The notes under the pieces: generated by a model | What the model was told of the DNA's origin: nothing | Database searches by the model: none | What the model saw: only the letters and a program-made list of their open reading frames with translations | Shown: positions 36,306-47,289 of the stretch, one piece after another | Numbering within the stretch: position 1 is the first letter of the stretch | Layout: each line of letters opens with the position of its first letter | Position numbers and translations under genes: made by a program | Source of the DNA: Coffea arabica | Taxonomy: Eukaryota > Streptophyta > Magnoliopsida > Gentianales > Rubiaceae | Assembly (NCBI RefSeq): GCF_036785885.1 | Contig: NC_092322.1 | Coordinates: 15,212,466 to 15,276,465, forward strand | Direction of reading: 5' to 3' | Length of the DNA: 64,000 nucleotides

Positions 36306-38637
36306 TTCTTTTACAGAGAATCGCATATGACCTTCATGGCCTTTTAACTTGTAAGGCTGGACACTTTTTTGGAACTATTAACGCGGTTGGGCTAACTTGG
36401 TCCATTCGGCCTGAAAAAAGTTCACTAAGCCTAATTTTTAATTGAGTCGGGCAACTATTGAGCCTAAACATTAGGCTCAAACTAAATGTGAGTCGAGATT
36501 GGGCCATGTTAGGCTCAGGCCCGATTGAAACTCGGCTCATATATGAGTAATTTTTATATATAATGTGAGTGTATATACTATAACAGTTGGATGCATGACA
36601 CACGAGCAAATTTTAAATTTGCACATGTGTCATATATTTAATAGTGATAGCATATACACTGACAGTACATATAAGATTAATCCTAATTATATATATAATA
36701 ATATCTATCATTTATAACTACTAGTAGTTAAAGCACACCCAATGTGTGTGTTATTAACAAAAGATATTAAAAATGATTAGTATTATTTTTTGTTGGAAAA
36801 TTGTAAATTAAAATAGTTAAGCTGTTGTAGTTAAAAAATATGGTAGTTTTTAATTAGGGAAGTGGTGGTTAATTCAACAAATATTGAGTGATTGTAGGGA
36901 TGTGAGTAGTTAAAATAATATAATTCTCTCTAAAAGTAAGGGTATATAAGGTAATATATTGAATAGCACAACTTATTTACACTAAACCCCTCCTCCCACT
37001 TTATATATAGTAAGATATACATGATACGACGTAAAATGTTAATAATTTATATGTAAATTTGTATTAATTCATAATTATAAAATATATATAATATATAATT
37101 ATGCATTTAATTATGAGCTTGGTCCAAATTCGATTTGAATCCCCAAGCTCGTATAATAATAGGGTTAATTACATTTACCTCCCCTGAGGTTTGACCATAT
37201 TACCAATCAATCCTTGTAATTTGTTCAAATAACTGTCTCACCCTTTGAATGATCAAACATTTAACAAAAACCCCCATAATGTCGAAAATGCCCTTATTGA
37301 GGTCATGTTGCATTAAAAAAAGAACATATTTTTATTTATTAACCTTCAAGTAATCCAAAAAAATAGAAAAAAGTTTTTGCTTATTATTTTATAAAAATCA
37401 TATCTTTGCTTCCATAAATAGTTTTAAATCAATAATTATTTTAAATCTTAAAAATGAATATTAAAAATTAGATAAATTGAAAGAAAAATAAAAAAGAAGC
37501 AATTATTTTAAATCCTCAAGTATGGTTTGAATTTGTGATTCAAGACATGTTGCGGAGAGTACAAGGCATGTTTTCCTCAATTTGAGTTTTTAACATGAAC
37601 CTAAAGCCCCAAACCCCAAAATTTCACTTAATTTATGAGTCGAGATTGGACTTGTTGAAACCTGATTCAAAAAGCCCCATTGACACCCTTGGACCAAAAT
37701 CTTTGGGTCAAAACTCCATCATCCCAGTCAGGGCTTTGGGCCTGTAGATATTTCTGCTCATTCTTGTCGCTCTTCTTCTCAAACCTCAGTCCTCATATCT
37801 TTGTTCTGCATCAAGAAAACGGATCATGGGACTCACAAATTCCATTTCAGTTCCAATTGAGTGTAAAATGGCCATTTTTTTAAATTTTTTTACCCTGTAA
37901 TCCTAATTAATTTACATCATACCTAAATTTATTTACACCATATCTCCACTTAATTATACATTAGGGACACGTCGATCGTAAAAAATCTTCTGTCCCACTT
38001 TCTGTATCATTTCCTATCCTAACAACTATCAAACTATCATATATTCTTCAAGGATTTCCAATTTTAATTTTTTTGTCCCTTGTTCTTTTTAAGTTCTAAC
38101 ACTACTAAGAGGGTAGAATACAAGAAGATAATGTCATAATTTTTTTCTTCGACCAACTTGTCCCAACATCTCTCCGCAAATCGGTTTGAACTTGAACTTG
38201 TAAAACCCCCGATTCGAAGAATACAAAAGTGGAGGGAAAAAAAAAAAAGAAGAATCCCTTGCCATTGCATAAGTCTAAAAGAGCATTTCTGCATTCCTGG
38301 TGAACTCGATTAACATTTTAACAGAAACAAATTGATCTTTCATCACTTTTCTCCTTATGACGGCACAATAATTTTTTTGTCCAAAACAATACGTAAAATA
38401 TTGAGGTAATATAAATTGTTTAATTCTTTTTACACTGACAATGTGTATACTGATATAATTGAATATATACCACATATGTAAATTAGGGGGCAAAATACCA
38501 TCCGCTCTTTTGGGAAAGATGACATACCTTTTATATCTAAAATATTAGTAGTAATTTTTGTCATCTCAGTATTTGATTTTGAGCCCTCATATTAATTTCC
38601 CCAAAAAACAAAAGCCCTCATATTAATTGGACCATAA
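36306..38637. other. Intergenic DNA with repeat debris
   Basis: Holds a second copy of the small palindromic MITE (36550-36690) and one end of a MITE ('gggttaattacatttacctc' at about 37163). 36357-37690 carries 'gcccaaccc'/'gggctt'-like phrases that may be the arms of a degraded hAT element (left TAAGGCTGGACAC, right GACACCCTTG), but no target duplication was seen. No gene. Confidence 0.4.
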
Positions 38638-38800
38638 GCCCCTCGGGGTTGGCTCGGTTGGTATTGAGATTGCCTAGTTAAATCCTGACACCGTATGGTC
38701 GAGTCCGACTCTTTCTGTCGTCTTGTGTATTCTTAAAAACGAGGCGCACAAGTGTGTAAATTAAAAGGCACATAAGACAAAAAAGAAATAGAAATGTGTA
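38638..38800 (+). mobile_element. tRNA-derived SINE
   Basis: Has a polymerase III A box (TGGCTCGGTTGG at about 38650-38661) and B box (GGTCGAGTCCGAC at 38697-38709), then a tail ending in an A-rich stretch. It aligns with the SINE at 55930-56102 ('ggttggct(t/c)gg(t/c)tggt', 'tg(g/a)caccctgtgg'). Confidence 0.7.
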
Positions 38801-38976
38801 AATAATATTTTTTTTTTAATAAAAGGTATATATATATATATATGCTTCGATTAAAATGTCAGGATTCTAACCAGAACAAGAAGAAAAAGATTCACATGTT
38901 GGCACTAGATTACAAGATTTTTTACAATGTATTGTGATAATGACTGATCAAGAAACTGTTTAACTGAAAGAACAAA

Positions 38977-40484
38977 TCAAAAAGGTGCAGATTCAATATC
39001 CCTTAATTGGTTATGTGAGATCTCCAAGTCCTCATAATCATAGTCCCTCATGGTGGCCTCGTTCTCTCTCCCACAATTCACCACTGGTTCCAGCCCCTGC
39101 CATAATTAATCACCACCAATTAAGTCAGAATTTTCACAATAGGAGACGATACGTGGAAATATGCAATTCATAAAAAGAATCCATCCTTGTAAAATAAATC
39201 ATGAAACAAAAGTATAACAAGCCATAGAAACAAGTGCCAGCACTTGTTGAGATGTATTTCAAGTGCTATATTTTTAAAAATATAAAATTAATTAAAAAAG
39301 TAAAATAAACACAAGAATGGATGAGCTGTTTTTAGAGATGTTTTTGAAAAATTTTGCTGTAACAGAGTTTTTAAAATATATTTTGAAATATTTTTAGAAA
39401 ATATTTTGAAATATTTAAGAGTAGAATAATTTCTATAATATATTTTGAGATAGTATTTAAACAACTAATTTTTAAAAAACACTCCCATCCAAACAGCTTG
39501 GGGCCAAAAGCAGAAATCTGACTCCTAAATGAACACATGCATAATAATAGGACCATGACCTAACCTGAAATTGGAATAAGGTCACTTTACATATATCCTC
39601 CTAAATTTACTTTACAAAAAATAAAAAAAACATGCAATTTAGGAAATGGATTGTAGTTGTTGAACTTTTACAATACGGTCAAATTTTCTTGGGACCATGG
39701 AAAAATGATCCCAAAAAAAGGATTTTTCTAACCTTAAAGTTTTGTTGAACTTTTACAATACGGTCAAATTTTTCTTCGGACCATGGAAAAATGATCCCAT
39801 AAAAACGATTTTTCTAACCTTAAAGTTTAAACACGAGTCTGTTGCTCTTTTTGCAGAATAACTCCAGCAGTTATTTCATGTGTCCTGCGGTTCTTGCACA
39901 AAGACTCTTAACTATCTCTTGATTTTGAATACTATATTTTTACTAGGGAAAAAAGAGAACAAGAAAAACTCAACCATCTCAACACTTTTTTCTTGGAGCA
40001 ATTTTAGCACATGGTTTAAGAACTCAAAATAACCTATAATTTTGAATATGATAATACATATTACAAAAAAGAAAAAAAATCATCAACCAAGTGACAAAAA
40101 GAATCATCAAACAAGCAAGAATTATAAATCCAAAAAAACCAAGAAAGTAGAAAAGGAAAATGTTAAGTAACAAATTTCAAGAAATCGTTAGATATTATAT
40201 TCATGAAGGCCATTACCTTTGTAAAAATTCCAAGGGCTTCTTCCATGCTCCTCGTACTCATCACGTAAAGTGCTGCCTCCTATACAAGTTATCAGAAGCA
40301 AAGATCCAAAGCCATCAAAATCTTCCAAAAAGAAGAAGAAGAAAGAACAATAAGATTTAAAGGAAAAAGAAAACAATATATGTGCATTTACCCTTGCAAG
40401 CTGGAATTGTTGTATATTTAGAGTCCGAGGTTCATTTTCAATAGATGATTTCCTGTCCAATGAAACCATTGTTGTTTCCTCCAT
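38977..40484 (-). CDS. Small 91-residue plant protein of unknown function, three exons
   Basis: Assembled from splice sites: exon 1 at 40484-40392 (31 codons, ends AGG|GTAAAT), exon 2 at 40279-40217 (acceptor ttgtatag|GAG, donor AAG|GTAATG), exon 3 at 39096-38977 (acceptor atggcag|GGG, stop TGA at 38979-38977). All junctions are phase 0. The protein reads from MEETTMVSLDRKSS through LAREAALYVMSTRSMEEAL, GIFTKGLEPVVNCGREN and an acidic YDYEDLEISHNQ to IESAPF. The REAALYVM..EEAL.IFT.GLEPV stretch looks like a conserved small plant family I remember only as uncharacterised; I do not assign a function. There is no signal peptide or membrane segment. A TATA box and an ABRE lie upstream. Intron 2 carries an 84-bp tandem duplication. 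The regular splice sites, conserved-looking core and promoter together make it a credible gene. Confidence 0.75.
39659..39828. repeat. 84-bp tandem duplication in intron 2 of the small gene
   Basis: The unit beginning TGTTGAACTTTTACAATACG at 39659 repeats from 39743 with about four changes and one extra base. It contains a 'gggaccatggaaaaatgatc' phrase twice. Confidence 0.85.
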
Positions 40485-40586
40485 TCTTGAACGCTTCTAT
40501 CTATCAATCACTCAATCACCTGAACTGCAACGAGAGAGAAAGGAATCCAATGTGAAGTATGAAGCCTTGGTCTGGAGAAATGGTGG

Positions 40587-40713
40587 CATATATAATACGA
40601 GGAGATGGTGGGCTAGAGTTTTACGTAAACAAACGTGGCAGAACAACGCCTTAAACATGGCGGTTTGCGTGGAAGTAACTGAGTCGAAGATGGATTGATG
40701 TGGGACACGTGGC
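40587..40713 (-). promoter_or_regulatory. Promoter of the small gene: TATA box and ABRE/G-box-like site
   Basis: The minus strand reads TATTATATATGCC at about 40585-40597, roughly 105 bp before the ATG at 40484. Further upstream the plus strand reads ACACGTGGC at 40705-40713, a match to the ACGTGGC abscisic-acid response core bound by bZIP factors. Responsiveness to ABA is inferred, not shown. Confidence 0.55.
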
Positions 40714-41008
40714 ATTTGATTAAGGTTGTTTTCATTGTGTTTGACTGTTTGCGGAAACAGACCGTGGGAAATTTGGACGTGGGATATTTTCCTAAAAGGT
40801 CGAAGGTTAAATGGTTTGATATCTTCTTGAGCTCTTGCGTGGTTTGATGGGGCAAACCAGTGAAAGCCACGCGTACCGAACGGATCTGGCTCTTTGACGG
40901 ATATGATCTTCTGGGAGGACATGTGGAGGAAGAATGGTGGTGGTAGATTATTCTATTCTTCAATTTATTTCATGGTGGTGTGCTGTGGATTTTTTTTGAG
41001 GGTACATT

Positions 41009-42183
41009 TAGAGATGGCAACGGGGAGGGGTTGGGGCTAGGGTTGCAAACGAGTCGAGCCGAGTCGAGTTTTGACCTAATCGAGCCGAACCTTAGCTAAA
41101 TTTTATCAAGCTCGAGCTCGAGCTCGAGCTCGACGAGCTGGCAATTTTCGAGCTCGAGCTCGAAAAAAATAAAAAAAAATTTTTATTTTTAAAAAAAATA
41201 AATAAAATAATATTTTTTTCTGAATAAATAATAAAATATTAAGGATATATCCGTAATTTCACTATGAAAATAAAAAATAAAAATATATATATATAATATA
41301 CGTAATTTTATTATTAAATAAAAATAAAAATAAAAATATATATATATATTCAAGCTCGCGAGCCGGCTCGCGAGCTAACGAGCTTAATATTCTGAGCTCG
41401 ACTCGAGCCGCTCGCGAGCGGCTCGATTCGTTTGCAGCCCTAGTTGGGGCGGGGGATCCCTCCCCCGTCCCCCACTCCGTTGTCTATTAGTTCCTCCCGT
41501 CCCCCGCCTCCCGCTCCCCCCGCCCCACCCCGTCCCAGCCCCGCCTTGCCCCGCTTCCTCTGCGGGTGTCTCCACGGAGTTAATAAAATTTTATTATAAT
41601 TAAATTTTAATAAATAATTAAGTACTAAAATATCAACACATCACCAAATTATTATTCATTGTAATTTTATAATTGAAACTCATAAAAACAATCAAACAGA
41701 AGTTATTTGAATACAATCCAATATGATGAAATAAATATAACTAAAATAGTCAAGTTTTCACTTTTAGTACAAATGCAATCACTAATTCATTATTGTGTTT
41801 GTACTTTTTTTTTGAGAAAAAAGTGTTATTCTATTAAGTGTAATTAGAAATTTAGTATAAATGTATTAGTAAATTTAGTATAACTAATTAATAAATTTTA
41901 TTAGTAGACATGTATAATTATTCATGTAATTGATAATATCAATTATATTACATAAATTACTATACATTATATAATACATCTAACTAATAATATCATTATC
42001 ATAAGTTTATAACTAATTAACTTACATATTATATATAATTATATATATATATATATATTTTTTGCGGGTGGCGGGGCGGGGGTATACTCCCCTGTCCCCC
42101 GCCCCATTTCTAAGCCCCGCCCCCGCCCCACCCCCCGCCCCGAGAGCCCCCCACCCGGGCACCCGCCCCCATTGCTATCCCTA
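41009..42183. mobile_element. GC-rich hAT-type MITE, interrupted by another MITE
   Basis: Left end TAGAGATGGCAACGGGG and right end CCCCATTGCTATCCCTA are inverted repeats of a plant hAT MITE type with poly-GGGGCGGGG arms. Flanks GGTACATT (41001-41008) and AGTACATT (42184-42191) match at 7 of 8 positions. The element is split by the insertion at 41038-41442; without it, it is about 760 bp. The centre is AT-rich, the arms extremely GC-rich. Confidence 0.85.
41038..41442. mobile_element. hAT-type MITE nested inside the GC-rich one (405 bp)
   Basis: Left end TAGGGTTGCAAACGAGTCG and right end CGATTCGTTTGCAGCCCTA are inverted repeats. The 8-bp flanks are identical: GTTGGGGC at 41030-41037 and 41443-41450. 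The arms carry 'gagctcgagctcg' and 'ctcgcgagc' repeats. Same family as the element at 21646-22078. Confidence 0.92.
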
Positions 42184-42204
42184 AGTACATTGAATGGTTG
42201 GATG

Positions 42205-42884
42205 TAGGGGAGGCATTCGGATCAATATTGGATTGGTGGGTCAGGTCAAAACTCAGGTACAACGGGAGATTTGCTGACCCGAATACAATTCGTTAATCAA
42301 TGACATGCTAATATACCTGACTTGAATAAGAAATTTTTAGGTTGGTGGGTCACACGAATGACTCGATATGACCCGAAACATAATTTTAATTTATTAATCT
42401 GCCGCTATAATTACTAACAGAACTAATTTCGCACAAGACTAATTATATAATCAAGTAATAAAAATCTCAATAAAAGAATTCCAAACCAAATCTGAAATAA
42501 ATAAAAATACTGAAAAAGTGTTTTATCCCAAACCAAATCTGAAATAAACTAAGACACTTTAAAAGGTGAAAATAATATAATACATCATTTGTCCAAACAT
42601 AACAATTCCAACTTCACACAAGTTAAATAAATTTATTTAGAATTAAGTGGTTAATGCCTTTGGAAAAAAAAAAAAGAATAACGTTGTTTAGTTAGATAAA
42701 TTATTTTTTATATTTATTAAATTATTTTTAATTCATAAATAGGTTATTGGATCAATCCGTGAGTGATCTGAATTCGACCTGTTTTTCAGGTTTGATCCGA
42801 ACCTGCTCAACCTTAACCTAAACCCATTAATTTTATATTAATTCGTATCGTATTTTAAGGTCAAGCCAGAAATTGCCACTCCTA
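42205..42884. mobile_element. Third hAT-like element in the cluster
   Basis: Left TAGGGGAGGCATTCGG and right GAAATTGCCACTCCTA look like inverted hAT ends (TAGG(A/G)G(T/A)GGCA). The arms have 'gggtcaggtc' and 'gacctg' phrases like the element at 5651. The flanking 8 bp match at only 5 of 8, so the target duplication is unproven. Confidence 0.55.
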
Positions 42885-43089
42885 ATTGAAAGGTTAGGAA
42901 CGAGGGAAGGAGAGAAGATCTGGGATAATCGAGAATACAGTGTTAGTTTCATGAAAGATTCACTCTCTTCATAAACAGTAAGAGACAGACTGAGTATTGG
43001 CGATCCTAGGTGAGATCGGAAGGGTGATGGATAAAATGTAGATCATCATAGCTACCTTTCATGTAGAATATTGTACAATAGCATCCTTA

Positions 43090-44950
43090 ACCTTAGGAAA
43101 ATTGCACTGATTTTCCTTATTGCAGGGGTTTGTGTAACACATCAACCCAAGAATTGGAAGACTATGCAATACTATTCAAATACGAATGAGCATAATAATT
43201 CAAGAATTGGAAAATTATGCAATACTAATAGAAAATGAAAGGGCATAGAATAGTTAATTGATGAAATAATTGTCCCTTTATTCATGACTACGCGGCTCGC
43301 CTTCCTAATGACCCCCAAGCCCTCCACTTGGCTAATCACATTCAGTGTTACTACTTCTGTGTCCTTCATAACCTGAGAATGCAGAGCAATTCTAGCCCAT
43401 TGAAAATCTAAAAAGAAAGAGATGAGAGCATGAGATTAGTTTACAAAGTAAAGGAGATAAAGATTTAATTTATGACCACAGTAAGTGGGGAGAGGGGGCA
43501 AGGGGGGGCCATAAGGAGTGGGAAAGGTGGGGATGTTAGGTTTCTTCTATGCCTCTCTCTTTGAAACCTTTCATCATTATTTTAAGTATAAGGATTTCTG
43601 TTAAGGTTATTATGTATATTTTACTCTACAAAAGGGAGGTATGTGCAAATTTCAAAAGGTGTAGGGTACTGCCTAGAATCGTTAAATCCATTAAGGGAGG
43701 TTTCTGAAATTATCTTACAAAATAGTGTGTAAATTAGACTAGTGATATTTGTTAGGGATCGCAGCAAATCGAATATTCTAAAAAATCCCTCGTACCAAAC
43801 TATAACCCACATATCCAAGTTTTTTTTTATTAAACCCTATCGAGTAACCCTATAGATTTTAATTTTCATTACCAAACTCTCTCACTTTTGGATTTAGATT
43901 ATTCATCGGGTACCCTCTAATACATACATAATGTTAAATGTTGAACTTTGGTAGAGTTATACATGAGAGGAATTCAACATTTTATGAAGGGCAAATGCCT
44001 ATGCTATATATATATATAGGGTTTGAGATTTTTAAGGCTCTCTTACCAAGCCCTATTGGATTATTCATCGATTACCCCTCATCAATACAATGTCCTAACG
44101 GATTATTTATCGGCCATCTAATTGGATTAACCATTGGATCGAGTACTTGCGGGTATCGGATCCTACCCATTACTATCCTTGATATTTGCATTCTAAAAAT
44201 AATCATTGTACTCCACTTTGATATTCTATTACGTGAAGGAAGATAAGGTGCTAAAGGATTATTTTGGAGTTCAAACATCATTTGCCGTAAATCATATCGA
44301 GAAGAGCAAATTATCTGGATGGCCATCAAACTTTTGGAATCGTCAAATTTTAACTATTGAACTATTAAAAGTCTGGTTTTGACCACTGAAATATTTAAAG
44401 TTTAGATTTTGGGTCATTTTATTAGATTTTATTGTTAAGCATGACAGATTTGAGTGCTTGCACGATTTGACTAGACAAAATTTGACGGAATGATCCGAAA
44501 TCTAAACTTTAAATAGTTCGGTGGCCAAAACTAGACTTTTAATAGTTTAGTAGTCAAAACTCGACGATTCTAAAAGTTTAGTGGCTATTCGGATAATTTG
44601 GTCCATCGAGAATTATGTTTTTGAAACAATTCTCATCCTTCTCTTTTTAGATTTAGCAGATTTTGTTTATTGCATTTCTTTTAAATGTTTGTCAGGAGGA
44701 AAGCTAATAGTATTAATAGCGTACTTTATTATGTTCTAATCAATAAATTATTTTAATTGAAGCATTAGCTTTCTTTTGTAGCTTTTGTTAATGGTTCAAA
44801 TAATCTTCAACCAATTATGTAATCTCTGTTCAATGATTAAACACCATTTGTTATCGTCTCTCTTTTTTTTAGAAAAAAAAAAAAAAGCAGCTATGCCCCT
44901 TAAATTTAAAGGCCTCAAATGTGGTCAATGCCGCCATTATTAGGCAGAAA
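43090..44950. repeat. Segment duplicated at 47290-48330, copy 1, with insertions
   Basis: Landmarks shared in order with the downstream copy: 'aaaattgcact', 'acatcaacccaa', 'atagttaattgatgaaa', 'atttaatgta/tatgacc', 'cttaaatttag/ttagcaga-ttttgttt', 'ccattagctttctt', 'ggcctcaaat'. Copy 1 is longer because of extra sequence at about 43716-44640, which includes the MITE at 44304-44604. Part of the segment (to about 43715, 'gggaggtttctgaaattatc') ends like the MITE family of 22573. No gene recognised. Confidence 0.65.
44304..44604. mobile_element. Palindromic MITE with arms of about 115 bp
   Basis: The left arm (caaattatctggatggcca...) and right arm (...tggctattcggataatttg) pair along about 115 bp with scattered mismatches. 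The flanks ATCGAGAA at 44296-44303 and 44605-44612 are identical (8 bp). The transcript would fold into a long hairpin. Confidence 0.85.
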
Positions 44951-45232
44951 AGTGGTGTTAATTATGGGCCGTTTGTTCTCTTCTACAAAAACTATCAGCA
45001 ATTAATCTTTCATTGTAGTTGGATGTTGGAACTAAAGTAGGTGACGGAGAACACACCTGGACAAATCAAATCCGCACATGTTAAAACTATACCGTACAAC
45101 GAGTCCTATATAAAAATAAATTAAGCACTAGATATTTAATTGGAAGTGATTGATTGGACCTTCTCTTTGCAGCACAATTTTTTTTTTAATGAGTTGGAGA
45201 ATTTTCTTGATCAAACTTAATGAGACTTTCTT

Positions 45233-45549
45233 GGGTTAATTCCATTTTGTCCCCCCAAACTTTGGGCGATTACCCACTTCAGTTCCTAAACTTCAAAATG
45301 GGATACTTAAGTCCCTAAACTTATAAATATCTCCTACTTGAATCCCTAAACTTATAAAATGAGACATTTAAATCCCTAAATCCTAATAAAATAGGACACT
45401 TCGACCACTAATGGCATTCAGGATTTGTTAACAATTGTCCTTAAGTGGGAGGTATTTATAAATTTAGGGACTTAAGTGTCCCATTTTAAAGTTTAGGGAT
45501 TGAAATGGGTAATCGTCCAAAATTTGAGGGGACAAAGTGAAATTAACCC
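45233..45549. mobile_element. Palindromic Mutator-type MITE (317 bp)
   Basis: Starts GGGTTAATTCCATTTTGTCC and ends with the inverse (GGACAAAGTGAAATTAACCC); the inverted arms extend about 100 bp each. The flanks are a perfect 9-bp duplication, GACTTTCTT at 45224-45232 and 45550-45558. Confidence 0.92.
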
Positions 45550-45558
45550 GACTTTCTT

Positions 45559-46576
45559 TGTCTTCCTCCAATGAAGACAACCTTTCCACCATATGAGTTG
45601 ACCAACCTCTTCGGTATGGTCTCATCCTTATGACTTATTTATTGACTAAAAATCACACCATGAAGGATCGCAATATTGCATGCATCATAAAAGGATGACC
45701 GTTGAGACTTGAGTAGTGTTTTTAGACGTATTATAACAGTGCGTCTGCGTTTTTCTGGAACTTGGGGAATTTCGTCGCTACATGCCCGCGTGCAATATGA
45801 GTACATGCAAAATTAGAAGACATGTCGCTTTGATGTCTTGAATCAAAATAAGAGATTTAATATTTTACAGTAAAATTTTTATTATCTTCCACGAAAAATG
45901 ACCAAGCAAATATTAGATTATTGAGGTGAGGTGATTCTTGAGGTTCAGTTGCATGATTGGAATGGCCGGACGGAGATAGAATATGAGATAATTTCTGAAT
46001 CCTTCCGCATGGTTTGTAAAAACTAGTATAGATAACTTTTTTGATTAATTTTTTCTATATATTCACAGTGTATAACACTGGACGAATGACAACTATGTAA
46101 AATTTGAATTTAAAATTCAACTTTTGCACACATGTCATGAATCCAACGATGATAGTGTATACACTGTCAGTGTGTATAAGATTTACTCTAACTTTTTTAT
46201 ATACTTGTTAGTGTAAAGATTTTTTTTTACACAAGTAGGTTTAGATCAATGGCATATAAATTGAATTCAAATTTAAAATTCAAATCATTCAAAACTATTA
46301 ATATAAAAAATCACTACACTATCAAGATATAAAAAGTTAATCCAAATTATATATGTTTGGTTCCCCGATAGAATTGGAGTTTAGAATTGGAATTGGGCCT
46401 CAAATTCCAAATATGTTGTTTGGATACTGCTTCACTCAAAAAATTAAAATTGAATCTGAATCCTATGAATTCTATGGTTTCAATTTCATGAGTTGAATTC
46501 AGTAACTAGATCAAAAGAATTCTAATTCCAATTTCACAGCTAAATCTTACTTAAGAAACGGGTTTACACGCGGATC
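45559..46576. other. Intergenic DNA with two small MITE copies
   Basis: 46040-46190 is a full copy of the 36.2-kb palindromic family, followed at 46200-46350 by a diverged relative. No gene seen. Confidence 0.5.
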
Positions 46577-47134
46577 TTGTGGGTAAAAAATAAAAAACGG
46601 GTCAACTATGTAAGCAGCCTCTCTCCCGATCTACCTAATCATTTTTCCTCAGCCGCAAGTGCTTCTGCTCTCCGCCTTCACCTCCACCCTAAGTGCTCCG
46701 AGTGCTCTCTACTTACCGTGCCTAATTTTCTCCAACTGGGTTCTTCAGTCCGGAAGGTAACAACTAAAAGTTCACTCTTTTTTTCCTTTGCCTTCGATTT
46801 TTAACTTTGTAGCATTGAATATTGAATTCTGAATTTCTTTTAGGGGCAAAATCTTTGTACAAGAGATTGATTTGATGTCTTTCTTCAAGAGAATTCTGAA
46901 TTTCTTTGACTCTGTAATATCTCTCTCTCATTCGCTCACTTTCTCTCTCACACACAGCACGCACTGCTCTTCTCTGTGCTCCGCTCTGCTCCGCTCTGCT
47001 GTTGCCTTTTGGCCTTTGGGGGAACTTACAGCTTGCTAGTTGCCTCTGGTGGATTTCAATCTTTTTCTCCGCTTCTCCTTTCTAGTGGCTTCAAGGATAA
47101 GCGATTTGGATCTTGGGCTTCTGGTTTTCTCACA
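46577..47134 (+). promoter_or_regulatory. Candidate transcription start region and leader exon
   Basis: Pyrimidine-rich leader-like sequence (about 46615-46760 and 46920-47000) with possible splice donors at 46756 (GGAAG|GTAACA) and 47135 (CACA|GTAAGT). The next coding exon on this strand is ARPC3 at 51898, so this may be its non-coding first exon with a long intron. A second pyrimidine-rich stretch at 48530-48630, just after a CACGTG at about 48507, is an alternative. Neither can be decided from sequence alone. Confidence 0.3.
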
Positions 47135-47289
47135 GTAAGTTCAAAGGCTGTGCCTTTTCTTCTGTTTCGATGTGATTCTGGGGTTTTTTTTTAGCGTTTT
47201 AGTGATTTTGCTGGCATTAATGTTTTATGGGTTGTTTCTAATTTAGCTACTTGCTGTAGGTTTTTGTAATTCTGGACTAAATTTATCTT

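Noticed and set aside
36357..37690. Complete hAT element
   Set aside because: The ends TAAGGCTGGACAC and GACACCCTTG are only loosely inverted and no flanking duplication was found.
38640..38720. tRNA gene
   Set aside because: A- and B-box matches are present, but no cloverleaf can be folded and the family recurs with a poly(A) tail at 55.9 kb, so it is a SINE.
40512..40963. Minus-strand frames of 116-136 codons upstream of the small gene
   Set aside because: They cover the TATA box and ABRE region and resemble no protein; they are best read as promoter DNA.
41384..41575. Gly/Arg-rich 63-codon frame
   Set aside because: It comes from the GGGGCGGGG arms of the outer hAT MITE.
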